Positions 11,779-22,796 of a DNA stretch of 64,000 bases are shown in pieces. The notes beneath the pieces are model-generated. The model saw nothing but the letters and a program-made list of their open reading frames with translations, was not told the DNA's origin and did no database searches. This DNA is from Eucalyptus grandis (Eukaryota > Streptophyta > Magnoliopsida > Myrtales > Myrtaceae). Where the stretch lies: NCBI RefSeq assembly GCF_016545825.1, contig NC_052622.1, positions 41,253,263 through 41,317,262 on the forward strand, read 5' to 3'. The first letter of the stretch is position 1; every line of letters begins with the position of its first letter. A program made the position numbers and the translations under genes.

Positions 11779-12654
11779 CCAATTCACGATCAAGATCTCT
11801 GTCCAATTATAGAGGTAATCCGTTTGTTTTTTTCGATTTGCCAAGGCAGCTACATCATCCGACTACAAGGTTCAATGAATTCTATGCATCCATTATCACT
11901 GTATAAATCATGTTTTTGCTAATTACAACTTACATAACGTCTGGACGTCTTATTTAGAAAATAATTGATTTCTATTCATTTCATCCGTTGGATCTCTTCG
12001 GTAGGTAGAATATTCACCAGGAGCAAAGGTTGATTTGACTATATTAATTAGCCGACCGAATAGGGTCTCCACAAATCGAGACAATCCAAATCGACCTGGG
12101 CAACAAGAGGACAAGTTAGTTAATTTCACAAATCTCATCCTAAAGTTTTTTCTGCAAGAAAAATGTTTAACTCCTTTTTGTACTGTGGTCGGTATACGAT
12201 CTACGTGAAGTCAATTTACTCTTATCCATAAAATTCATGGATTACAATTACAATTTTCTTTTTTTGCTAGAACATCCAAAACGATGGTTTTTCTATTGGG
12301 GACTACACTAGTAAGTCCTAGAAGATTTACAGAAGTATGCTGTTTATGTAGCATTACCAAAACAAGTACCAACATATGTCTAGGATGTGGAGACGAAACA
12401 GGAATTTGAAATGCTTTTGTAGTTTTTAATGAAGAAAGAATACGCTGGTCCAATTAACTTTGTGTAGAGTGGATCTCACTTGACATTTACATCTCAAATA
12501 AAAAAACTGAATGAGTTGGTTTGGCTGTGCACACAAATCAATTGGTGAGTCCATTTGAGTAAACCTTATGTTTTTCTAATCATGGAAATGATGGAATATA
12601 TTTACACATATATACACACATATATATATATATATACATATGTGTAACTATATG
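10851..12654. other. Intergenic DNA with a CT microsatellite
   Basis: No gene recognised. A run of alternating CT at about 11727-11775 makes artificial Leu/Ser or Arg/Glu reading frames on both strands. A purine-rich, less AT-rich stretch at 11280-11480 has no coding signal. A short TA/CA microsatellite lies at about 12610-12645. Confidence 0.4.
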
Positions 12655-12657
12655 GAA

Positions 12658-12975
12658 GCAAAGCGAGAGCAAGCCTTTCTCGCAAATTCGCATACAGGGA
12701 TTTTTCGAGAATGGAACCAAATCATCAGGATCACAACTTTATTCAGGTTATGACCCAAAATAATCATGGCGAATCTTGGTAGTGGGATTTGTGAAAAACA
12801 GCATGAAGTCTGATTTTTGTTTAGGGTCACTTCGTCCTTTCACGTTTGTTTGTTTTTATAAATTTTTATGATATTTATACTTTTATTTTTTATGTGACAT
12901 GAAACATTGTCAACTTCTCAAAAAATTCAAATCTTGACATGAAACATTGTCGACTCCTAGCTACTTGATGCTGGG
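12658..12975. repeat. Orphan copy of the WAT1 3' flank (relic of a lost gene copy)
   Basis: This stretch resembles 9875-10140, the DNA just after WAT1 copy 1, through GAGCAAGCCTTTCTC, GAATGGAACCAAA, TGACCCAAAATAA and ACATGAAACATTNT in the same order. No WAT1 exon is found before it. It is best explained as the remnant of a further tandem copy whose coding part was deleted. Confidence 0.5.
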
Positions 12976-14719
12976 ATCCGTCACCTTGGTGTCCCGACCC
13001 GGTCGTAGGGTTCCTAGTCCTATGGCAATGGACTTGAGTTTGGACCTCAATGTCTTAGGCCAGGTGCTAGGGTCCTAGCATCAAGGAGCCATGGGCAACC
13101 GTAGAGATCTCGACTCGACTATTATGGCATGAACCTTGTTGCTAATAACTCAGGTTCAGTTGCCATAGTCTCAGTTTGACGACTTGTTCCTGAGTCTGAT
13201 TGCAGGGGCTAGCTTTGGCCGTCAGGATCCTAAGTCCAAGCTATTCAGGACTTGTGACTAATGCGTGTGGTCCCAGTTCACTAACAGTTGGATAATTCTA
13301 GATAGTACCAAATTAAATATTCAAGTGAAGAGGTCTGAACGGATTTATAAGCGTATGAGTTTTGGTATGTCAGGTTTGATTGGCCATGTAAAAATAAACA
13401 GTGTATACGAAGATTTAATGGTACAATTCAATTAGACAGCAATCTAGGTCACTAATTTGCTCCCTCTTCAATTTACCATGGAGGCGAAAGATAATCTAGT
13501 AAGGAAAATGTTGATACCTAATTGTTGGTATAATAGTATGTAATTTTTTATTCATATAATATATTGGAAGTAGTAATAAAAGAAATTTTTGGATCCATTT
13601 GATATGTGAACATTTCATGTTGGACCATCCCCATAGAGTAATATACGGGGATGTTCTGGCGATAGCAAATAAATTGAAATATCTTGAAATAAAATGATTC
13701 TTCAAGTTTGTTGGTTTTGTGTAAAATCAATTTTTAGAATATCTTTTCGTCATTTCACATCATTTCCATTCCTCGATAAAATGAGTGAACAAGAAAGAAC
13801 ATCTTCACGATCATCGAAAACTTATGATTAAGTTCTGGAAAATTGACCTAGACTTCTTTAAAAAATTCGAATTTCTTCACCGTCCATGCCCGCACCAAGA
13901 TCTTGATGGTCAATTCAACGAGCAAAAGAAAGATCTCTTTAGCCTTTGCAATCGAAACTCCATGCGAGAGAAAATATTCTAAAATTTCATTCAAAGGTGG
14001 ATCCTACTTTCCTCGAAGATCTCTCATTATCTTGGCACATACATCATGCTACAAAGGAGAGTATCCTCTTCACTTCCCGATGATATAAAAGCGAGGCGGC
14101 ATTCCTCACTCTCAATGGAAAACTACAAAACACTTTGTTGCATGATCGACGTCAGCTTTCTTCAATAAAGCGAGGCGGCATGTACTGTGTACCCTAAAAA
14201 AGGATCAATTGACGATATCTAATTATTTCACCATGAAAATCATTTAAGCGCACCCTACGCAAAATATTTAATCCATGCATCAGAGGCATGTGAACTCTAA
14301 CTGGGCTCCATGAGTGTACGGAATTGCGCGGCATTAACTCCTAGATATCCGAAAAGAAAAAAGCAATATTCCGTCAATAGAAATAAGCAAAGCAACGTTG
14401 AGATATTATCCATCACACCGGCTTTAGGCATGTAAAGTATGGGGCCATTATATGTTCCATAATCGAATAAAACGAGAGCCAAAAGTCATGTTAGGTGGGT
14501 CATCCATGAACTTGTTTATATTTGATGGTGAAGGAAATCGAACTAATTGTGCTACGTTAACTTTAAGTCTCCATTTATTTCACCAAAAATAAATAATTTG
14601 AAAAATATTATCCTAATAATGATCATTGTATCACTTCACTTGAAATAATTAGTAGACGAAAAATGTTTATTGTTATCAACAATAATTTATATCCAAAGGT
14701 TTTTGTGGCAATACAAATA
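12976..14719. other. Intergenic DNA, no gene recognised
   Basis: A stretch at about 12965-13270 is made of degenerate words around GGGTCCTAG and may be a decayed element related to the hAT interior. At 14084-14180 the word AAAGCGAGGCGGCAT occurs twice about 80 bases apart. Otherwise nothing distinctive is visible. Confidence 0.35.
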
Positions 14720-14940
14720 TCATCCGTTCATTCATTTTTATAAGCGATACAAAAGATTATATTTAAGAAAATATTTTCCGAATCATTTACGTTTTGTTAA
14801 ACATATGAAGTCTAAGAATCTTCTATCAATTTCAGGAGAGTATTAATTAAAGTTGCTTGCTATGTGGAATTCACGAGAAGGTGGAGATTCCTCTACTTAG
14901 ATTCCTCCTTTTTCATTTGTTCCACAACTATTGAATCATA
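14720..14940. repeat. Dispersed repeat shared with 34915-35150
   Basis: The two stretches share ATCAATTTCAGGAGAGTAT followed by GATTAAAG-type and TTGCTTGCT words and a TTCCTCCTTTTTCATTT tract, in the same order and orientation. The function is unknown. Neither copy carries a convincing exon. Confidence 0.5.
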
Positions 14941-14989
14941 TATTCATTAGATGAGTATTTTATATCGTGTAGAAACATAGTTGACAACA

Positions 14990-16150
14990 ATTTAAAGATA
15001 AAATCCAAGGCTACGCTAAGACGCGATCATCATGAGGATTTAGTTCGTACTACAATCTTCACTATGGTAGTTTGCCTCTCACGGTGCCATTGTGGCAAAG
15101 GTCATCACCTGTAGCAACCAATGCCGGCTTGTCCCCTTTATCCATCGTTGTCCCTCGCCCTATCATTCCTCCTTCCTCTCTTTATTATTTTTGAAAACTA
15201 AAATCCTATAAAAACAAACTTTTAGGTCCCCTGTTGGGTGGTTTTGGGCCTCTTTCAACCCATAGCTCAAGAGGTAAGAGAGGCCTGAGACCACCTAATA
15301 CTGTTATTAGAGCCCAAGTTGCCAATAAGTTTGAATTCAACAGTTACACAGGAGAGTTATGAGTTGTTGCATCTCCGACCCAGGCCCAATTTGTGAAGGG
15401 GAGATTGTTGAGGTAGCGGCCAGTAGTTGGTTTATAAGTATAACGGAAAGCTTCACCTCTTGAGTTAGTTTTTGTGGTGAGAGAGGTTCAAAACTACCCA
15501 ATACTTAGGTTGCTAATAAGTCTAGATCCAATAGTCACATTGGAAAGTTAGGAGTTGTTAGGTCTCTAACTCAAGCCCAATGTGTGAGGGGGAGATTATT
15601 AAAATTGTCCCATATTAATTGTGAAAGAGGCTGGTGGTTGGTTTATAAGTTTGAGGGAAAATCTCACCATTTGAGGTAGCTTTTGGGATGAGAGAGGCTC
15701 AAGAATACTCAACACTAGTATCACAATCGAAGTTACCAACAAGTCTAAATCCAATAGCTACATAGGGAAATTACGGGTAGTTGGAACTAGTGATCGGTTT
15801 ATAAGTGTGAGAGAAAATCTCACCTCTTGAGTTAGCTTTTGAAATGATAGAGGTCAAGACCACCTAACATCAAAAAATAAAAAATAAAAAATTATAATAC
15901 TACGAAAGTATCCCTCCTCTCTTTTCCAATTCATTCCCTCTCCGTCCTTTAATAATTCTGTGTGCTTTTTCTACCTCCGGTCAGAGAGACCCTCAACATC
16001 ATAAAAGCATATACACTCAGCCAGCACTTCATCCTTGTCTCGAAAGGATAAAAAAAAACACAATAAAATAGTGTTGCCGCTTCATGATTGTTAGAAAAGT
16101 GATAAATTATGAGGTTAAGTAGGAGCAAGGCAAGAGAGACTGACCATTAG
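14990..16150. repeat. Inverted repeat, arm B (partner 3700-4210), interrupted by a TRIM-like array
   Basis: The outer parts (14990-15180 and 15900-16150) are the reverse complement of 3700-4210. The middle, 15215-15870, is absent from arm A and consists of short LTR-like repeats, so the arm existed before that insertion. Confidence 0.6.
15215..15870 (+). mobile_element. Tandem array of a TRIM-like miniature retrotransposon
   Basis: A unit of about 100-120 bases containing GGTTTATAAGT, CTCACCTCTTGAGTTAGCTTTTG and GAGAGGCTCAAGA-like words recurs about four times (around 15215-15300, 15405-15500, 15595-15713 and 15785-15870). Between units is a spacer of about 80-100 bases. The spacer opens with primer-site-like words (ATTAGAGCCCAAGTTGCC at 15305; TATCACAATCGAAGTTACC at 15719) and closes with purine tracts (GAAGGGGAGATTG at 15396; TGAGGGGGAGATTATT at 15586). 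LTR, primer site, tiny interior, polypurine tract, LTR is the TRIM plan; repeated sharing of LTRs makes the array. Confidence 0.55.
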
Positions 16151-18180
16151 TCATATTGCACGTTGCATTCAACAAAAGATAAAGCACAAGGAAACAAAAC
16201 CCCCCACGAGTGAAACCGTCGGTGGTGGGACTGTATTATATGCTATCATTGACCATGCATTTTTGCTTTCCAAACCCAGCACAAGTAGCTGACAAAATAT
16301 ATTTTTTTTGGGTACGACCCCTTTTTTGTGGAAAGATCGGTGGGCACCCAAAAATAGAGGTGATTATCCACAAGTAAACAAACAGATTGTGATCACCCAA
16401 GAATATTCATCAATTCTCGATAAGAAGATTCTGCTATTAATTAATGGTGCATGAACGAGAAAGCTGACATGGAAGTTGGTACATTGGCAGAAGCTAGTGG
16501 CTAGAGGTAGGAATGAGAGAGAGAGAGAGAGAGAGAGCTTTGAAGTTGTCAAGAGAATAGGGAAGTGGAGAAGTGGGGGGCAAAGAGAGAGACGTGGTTG
16601 GTGGATGGTAGTCGGCAACAATATTTGAAATGAAATCCTTGGAAGCATGGAAATCAAAACACCAATGTGAAAGAATGATCAGGTTTTGCATGAAGGGTAA
16701 CTAGAGGCAATGCTTGATAAGTTTTGCATTAAGGATAACTAGAGGCAATGCTTGAAGAATGATCAAGTTTTACATCCGCACGAGCTGAATAAAGGCAGTG
16801 GGTAATAATCCAACGAAGGGGATGAAGTGGGTGGTCGGGAACATACTCTTTTACCTTCTTTTTGGCGAGGGGAGAATGCTTAGTGTGTCAGTTAACGATT
16901 TAAAATCAATTAGGCATATTTTTCTTCTATTTTCTCTCGACGATACTATTCTCCCCTTCCTTCTATCTCCTATGAACCTGCAGCATTTTTGCCATAGTGT
17001 GTAATTGAGATTCTCGGATTGTGAGTGTTACAGCAAAATGGTAAAAGTCAATATCACCCCTCAACTACTTCTCTAAGTTAGAGTAATTGTGAATGTGAAG
17101 ATATAACAGTGAATTTAGGGAGTACATCATAATTATAAACTTGCTTTGCATATAATTTTTTACAGTCTAAATTGATAAGTTATAACCGCGCCGTAAACTT
17201 ATTTAGTAGATGAATAGAGAGAAGAACATAAGAATATCCATGAGCACAAAAGTTTTGTTTTATAATTGATTCAATAGTTTGGAAGTTTGAGAATCCAAAG
17301 TCAAAAAGACCTATATCTAAATAAAATTTTCTTTTATGCCATGAAATTGTTGTTAAATTCTTTATTAATGCATACTTTCACATTGCATTTTGCGCACAAC
17401 TCATCATGATGTAGGCCACCAGCTCAACCAAGTAAATATGCGAAATAAGTTTCTTCAGAGGCTTGACTATGGACTTATGTATACAGGAACCGCATATTTC
17501 AACTATATCAAATTTTTATCACATAAGATATACCTTCTCCCAAGAGATTCTGGAATTATGTTAAATAGAAAATTCAAATTTCATACGGACACGTCAAATT
17601 AGAAAACCTTTGTCATGTCGGATATACAAAAATATGCCGATAAAATATATTCCCCATACTTAGCACAGGACAGCCTAATGCCAACTAGTGAAAAAAGGAA
17701 ACTTAATAATTTAACTGAGATTATATATAAACCTTAAGATTTTATTGATGGAATTAAAGATCTCTCTTCTTGTAGAATGATCGCCCCCTCGAAGTTACGT
17801 AGGTCAAATTTTTAGGTGTTGAAAAGGGTTGCCTCTATGTACAAAGAGCATATGAATGATCCCCACATTTTTCGGGTTTTATCTTCTCCAGCCAAGACTT
17901 GATTATTCAAATGCAAATCCCGAATTGCAAAGCAAGGCAAGAACTTCAAAAAAAGGAGTTTTCCAGTTACAAAAATTCACGAGTTAAAAATTCACGACCG
18001 AGACTTGTTTAATCTTGTCATCAATGGTTTGTTCGAAAAGGCCAAGGCCGGGGCCAACAGAAAAACCTGTGGAGACGTCACCTCAACTTTTATTTATTCA
18101 TTTATTTATTCGAATAGAGTCCTCTCAATTGTCAATTACTTGACTCAATCTGCTGTCCTTCGTGGAAAGCATGCATATAA
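16151..18180. other. Intergenic AT-rich DNA
   Basis: No gene recognised. There is a GA microsatellite at about 16517-16537 and a duplicated phrase TAACTAGAGGCAATGCTTGA at about 16698 and 16737. The small frames in this stretch have no recognisable domain. Confidence 0.35.
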
Positions 18181-18191
18181 AAAATTGGCTT

Positions 18192-18434
18192 GATTCTCAC
18201 CTTTTACCAAATAAAAAAAAAAAAAATTTAGCTGACGTGACCACTACCTTGATAACCGCAATGGTTTGGACTCTCTCCCCCTCATGAAGAGGAGGGAGTT
18301 TGAATCCCCTCACGGTTGCTTGGGGTCTTAAGTGGGACACCGGGGGTGGTGGGTCCTCTTGCTTATGTGTTCCCCCAAATTTATTCACCGGCTGCCGGCT
18401 GTACGAGATTCCTGGATCACAAAAAAAAAAAAAA
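18192..18434 (+). mobile_element. tRNA-derived SINE-like element
   Basis: AAAATTGGCTT at 18181-18191 is repeated at 18435-18445, with a long A-run before the second copy. The body contains GAGTTTGAATCCCCTCAC, resembling a tRNA B-box, and ends CCGGCTGCCGGCTGTACGAG with a GATTCCTGGATCAC tail. That 3' end is shared with the SINE at 37300-37492. The 5' part also carries TTTTACCAAATAAAA, the tail word of the micro-retroposons, so two events may be nested here. Confidence 0.6.
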
Positions 18435-18445
18435 AAAATTGGCTT

Positions 18446-18758
18446 ATGTGTGACAAACCCTCTCAAGTGTGGCTTGAATGCAAGCTTGGTTATGAGTCAC
18501 ACTCGAAATAAAAGTGTAATGAACTGAGGTGAAAGCTAATTTTAATATCATATTAGAAATTCAAACCAAAAAATTCTCGCTATCAAGTGAAAAGGAAATA
18601 ATATATTTATCATGTAAATTTGTAAAAATTTAATGTGTGATGCTTTTAACGCACAAGTTTACCATTGCATGGCCGTGGAAAATTCAGCTGCAAAGTCAAC
18701 TCCAAAAACACTTTAAATTATATAACCAAGGATTTCTAGAAGAAATATCGGCCATGGG

Positions 18759-18802
<44 letters not shown>

Positions 18803-19164
18803 CACAAGTGAGTTTGAAATCTTGAAGGACATGATTGTAGACAAAGTGCTGGACAAGGATTCGAATCAATGCATCGAAACCAGCCTAACGAGTGACGCCA
18901 TATCCGTTACGTACGTGCCTGTCCACTAATTCCTCTCCCACTCACCCCTACGTCCCCTCACAAAACCACATACAGTAAGCAAATCGCACAAAGGGGTCGC
19001 TCTCTTTCCTGAAGATGTTTTAAAGCTCGCCCTGCAACACTGCTCTTGAGCGCACTGTACCTGGCCAGAGGCCATACCTTGATTGGCGAATTAAAGTAAT
19101 AATTGATTGTCCTCGATTCCTAGTGGAGCCCCATGGTTTATCAAAAGTGTGTGTGGACGCGTGT
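18446..19164. other. Upstream region of WAT1 copy 2 with a 41-base poly-A run
   Basis: The run of A at 18759-18799 is the longest mononucleotide tract in the window. From about 19061 (CTGGCCAGAGGCC) the sequence matches the copy 3 upstream region from about 58018, which marks the start of the duplicated unit. Confidence 0.5.
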
Positions 19165-19172
19165 TATATAAA
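19165..19172 (+). promoter_or_regulatory. TATA box of WAT1 copy 2
   Basis: TATATAAA followed by GGGCTCCAGTTTTC lies 130 bases before the start codon. The position and context are identical in copy 3 at 58123-58130. Confidence 0.65.
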
Positions 19173-19294
19173 GGGCTCCAGTTTTCATTGCCAGATGCAC
19201 CCTCCACGAACAAAACCCATCGTTGCCAGTTCAATACATTTCCTCCAGCAAGCAGACAGAAGGAGAGGGAACGGATAAGGTAGAGAGCAGAGCG

Positions 19295-22275
19295 ATGGAC
19301 GCGAAGAGGTTGTTTCGCAAGCTGAAGCCCTTCCTCGCTGTGGTGTTCTTACAGTTCGGGTTGGCGGGGATTGACATCCTCTGCAAGGCTGCCCTAAACA
19401 AGGGCATGAGCAACCACGTGCTCGTCGTCTACTGCCATGCCGTCGCGACGATCGTCATCGCCCCTTTTGCAGTCATCATCGACAAGTATCTCTCTCTCTC
19501 TCTCCACCATATAATCTAAACTAATATATGTGAGAACTGCTTCCCGAATTTGTTCCCCACTCGACGATATTCCTGTATCAATGACAAGCTTTGATAGGTT
19601 TATTCGGCGGAGTCTTGTTATACGTCCGTGTTGTTTTATCGGGCCAACACCTCCACGTTTTCTTCGCTTGGTTTGGTTTTGGTTAAATGCGAAGTCTTGA
19701 CATTGGATTATTTAATCATGTGAACATTTCTTCTTCAGGAAAACAAGGCCCAGAATGACACTCCCCATCTTCATCAGGTTGATAGTGCTAAGCTTACTGG
19801 AGTAAGTACGAAATCAACTTATTATTGCCACAAATTACACAATCATAAGGTTTCGCGAGAAATTGTTCGTGACCACCTTTGACATGTTGTTTCATTCTTC
19901 TCTCTCTCTCTCTCTCTCAGGCCGGTCATCGACCAGAACTTGTACTATTTGGGGATGAAGCACACGAAGGCGACACTCGCAGCTGCCATGTGCAACATTC
20001 TTCCAGCCATCACCCTTGTCATGGCTTGGATCATGCGGTGATGAACGTGTGCTGACTCTGCTCTCGACACAAGCAAATCACTCCATCGTGACCATTAGAC
20101 TCTCATACGCGTCTTCTAGTAGTATCATCACTCTTTAACCACAAAAAGATGTCAAAACAATATGTCTGCTTTTGAAGAACGATAAATACACTCTATCTAT
20201 CGCGAACATGATAAGATAGTTCTTCAACCATAAGGTCTCAGATTCTTTTGATTTGCAATTGGATCAGATGATGATGCGTGTAGCTTTTTAAGACAATGAC
20301 ATATCAATCACTATTGGCATAGGCTTGAGAAGGTGAAAATGAAGAGTATTCAGAGCCAAGCCAAGGTGTTTGGGACACTAGCGACGGTTGCCGGAGCGAT
20401 GATCATGACTCTAATGAAAGGCCCTGTTCTCGAACTTATTTGGACAAGAGGAGGAGGGACGACCGCCAACAACATTCAAAACGGGAGTTCTGCTGGTGGG
20501 ATCAGCCTCCAGAACTCCATCAAGGGTTCTCTCATGATCACTGCCGGATGCTTCAGCTGGGCTTGCTTCATGATTCTCCAAGTACTTAATCTCATATAGT
20601 CGATCTTCTCATGTTGGATTCGTAGATAAAGTTTTTCAAGTTTAGTGTTTACACTCTCGAAAGAGATGCTTCTGAAGATCGGCGCGGTATACACACTAAC
20701 CGTGTGGTTTTTTTGGTAACTTCCAACAGGCGATTACGCTACAAACATATCCAGCTGAGCTGTCTCTCACTGCTTGGATATGCTTTTTGGGGACGGTCGA
20801 GGGTGCCGCTGTGGCTCTGTTCATGGAAAGAGGAAACGCCACCGTTTGGTTCATACAATGGGACACCAAATAACTCGCAGCTGTCTATAGTGTGAGCACT
20901 TGAACTTAGTGATTATTCAATTAATTTTCTTTTACAAAATGACCTGTGAAACTTAAGAGAGAGATTATAATGCCTTCCACTATTATCACTTGTTGTCGTT
21001 GGTGATCTTTCATCGTGAAGTTCCATAGGGAATTAACTGAACCCTGGCCATACTGTTTTTCTCATGTATGACTTCATTGATTTCAGTATTTTCGAGTAAC
21101 CAAGGTGGATCCTCGACAGTTTCACCCACCAATTTGGATAACTGCATATATTTTAGGGATGTGTACCGAAAGTTTTGAAATTTATCATGAAAGTGCAATC
21201 GAGTCGTCAAATTTACAAAAATTGTAATCAAATTCTTCAAATTGTCAAACTAGTGCAATCAATTCATCCCTTTAATTTTGTCCAATTTGGCGAATGAAAA
21301 ATACTAACATGTGTTTTTTTCCTATCTCTCCTATGTGGCGCTATCGTGGCTAAAACATGAAGGTTAAAACGATGTCGTTTTAATCAAAATGTGGTTTTTT
21401 AATCTAAATATCATTTAAATTAAAAAAAAAAAAGTTACATTAAAAAAAAAAAAAAAAAAAGGAATGAAGAAGGCAAAACGGTGAGCGCCTACAAGGCCCT
21501 CACCGCCACCGCCCCACCATCACCGGCCACTAGCTAGGGCCCAACAACCCATGTCGACCACTGGCTGGTCATCCCCCATCATCACTGACCCTTTACAACA
21601 ATTGTACTTTTTACAAGTTTTAGAATTCAATTACATTTTCGTGACAAATTTTAGAGTTTTTAATACATCTATCCCTATATTTTATTAGTAGATGAAAGCT
21701 TCTACTTAATGTTTTCACTAGAAATTATTTTTAGCTTTGAAACAAGAAAGCTACCTTCCCGTCTCTGTTATTACAAAGTTAACATATGAGTCATGCCATG
21801 ATTGGCAAATACAGGGAATAGTGTGCTCGGGAGTGGCTTACTACATCCAAGGCGTGGTCATGAAAGACAGAGGACCAGTTTTCGTCGCGGCCTTCAGTAC
21901 TCTAGGCATGGTCATCGTGGCAATCTTGAGTACCTTCATTTTAGCCGAGCAGCTTTACCTGGGGAGGTGCTTCTCTTTGCCTCCTCAAATTTCTTCCCTA
22001 GTCCATCCTAATTACCAACTTCAAAATCATATTGCGCTAATTAATTTTGTTGCATCAGGCTCATCGGCGCCGTTGTCATTGTGGCCGGTTTATATCTGGT
22101 CGTGTGGGGCAAAGGCAAGGACTACAAGTCTTCTCCCGCACCTACGGACGAGCCCAAGGCGTTGCTGACGAAGTTCGTCGACCCGGGGGGCAACGGGAAG
22201 GAGAACTATAGTCATGAGATGATCACGGTCAGTACATGTAAAGCCAAGGAAACTCCGGAAGCCAATGAAAATTGA
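19295..22275 (+). CDS. WAT1-related protein, copy 2, with premature stop in exon 5
   Basis: Same family and exon plan as copy 1: 19295-19485, 19739-19801, 19921-20037, 20323-20581, 20730-20891, 21815-21966 and 22059-22275. All splice sites are GT-AG and phases agree. After 257 codons an in-frame TAA at 20871-20873 interrupts the exon-5 motif FIQWDTK, where copy 1 has TTA (Leu). Exons 6 and 7 remain open and in phase and add a longer hydrophilic tail (about 55 residues after VVWGKGKD) than copy 1 has. Unless read through or spliced around, the product would lack the last transmembrane helices and probably not transport. A further upstream ATG in frame at 19223 would add residues before the conserved MDAKRLFRKLKPFLAV start and is less likely. 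Probably a recent pseudogene. Confidence 0.75.
21156..21675. mobile_element. Inverted-repeat element in intron 5 of WAT1 copy 2
   Basis: This is the orthologue of the element at 8769-9236. It starts GGGATGTGTACC and ends CATCTATCCC, flanked by ATATTTTA on both sides. The interior has gained A-runs and a short less AT-rich segment near 21480-21590. Confidence 0.5.
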
Positions 22276-22548
22276 TTGGCCATTTGTAACTTTGACTTTT
22301 GTGGTGACATGAAGCTCGTTAGTTAAGAAGATTCTAATTAATCGTTTTCGAGAGAGGTCTTTGCCATTACGAACATATGGTGGTGAGTTTTGGTACATCA
22401 ATGCTTCCCGGAAGCAAGATTCACGTAAATGATTTTAAAAATTAAGTTAGAGCAAGCCTTTCTTACAAAGTGGCGTATAGGGGTTTTCTGAGAATAAAAC
22501 CAAAACATCGGGATAACAAACATTTTCAAGTTTGACACAAAGTAAGTG
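22276..22548. repeat. 3' flank of WAT1 copy 2, first part
   Basis: Continuous in the paralogues with the sequence that here resumes at 28005; the copia element has split it. No gene. Confidence 0.7.
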
Positions 22549-22789
22549 TGTCAGAAATGGAGAAATAGGCCAAGCACGAGAGAAGACTCAAGGTTTTCTT
22601 TGTATTTCAGTATATCTGATTTACATTGTATGATGTCCTATAATAGTACATTAAATGTCTAACTAAAGAAAAAGAATATTTATCAAATCAAATCCAATCA
22701 CAGATTGACATAATTAAATAATCACAATCTTCTGTAATCTTGGATTGATTGATTACAATCTTCAGCTTGATTTGTGCATATCTCCAACA
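22549..22789 (-). repeat. 3' LTR of the young copia element
   Basis: 241 bases, with TG/CA ends in minus-strand reading; it differs from the 5' LTR by one missing T. Confidence 0.93.
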
Positions 22790-22796
22790 CTCCCCC

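Noticed and set aside
11531..11806. Arg/Glu-repeat and Leu/Ser-repeat ORFs on both strands
   Set aside because: Products of the CT microsatellite at 11727-11775, with no conserved sequence around it.
15215..15870. CRISPR-like array of repeats and spacers
   Set aside because: The repeats are about 100-120 bases, diverged, and the spacers are similar to each other and carry primer-site and polypurine-like ends. The context is plant nuclear; no cas genes.
21737..22168. 143-codon ORF over WAT1 copy 2 exon 6
   Set aside because: It reads through the exon-6 donor and into exon 7 in the wrong frame. Splicing at 21966/22059 restores the family C-terminus.
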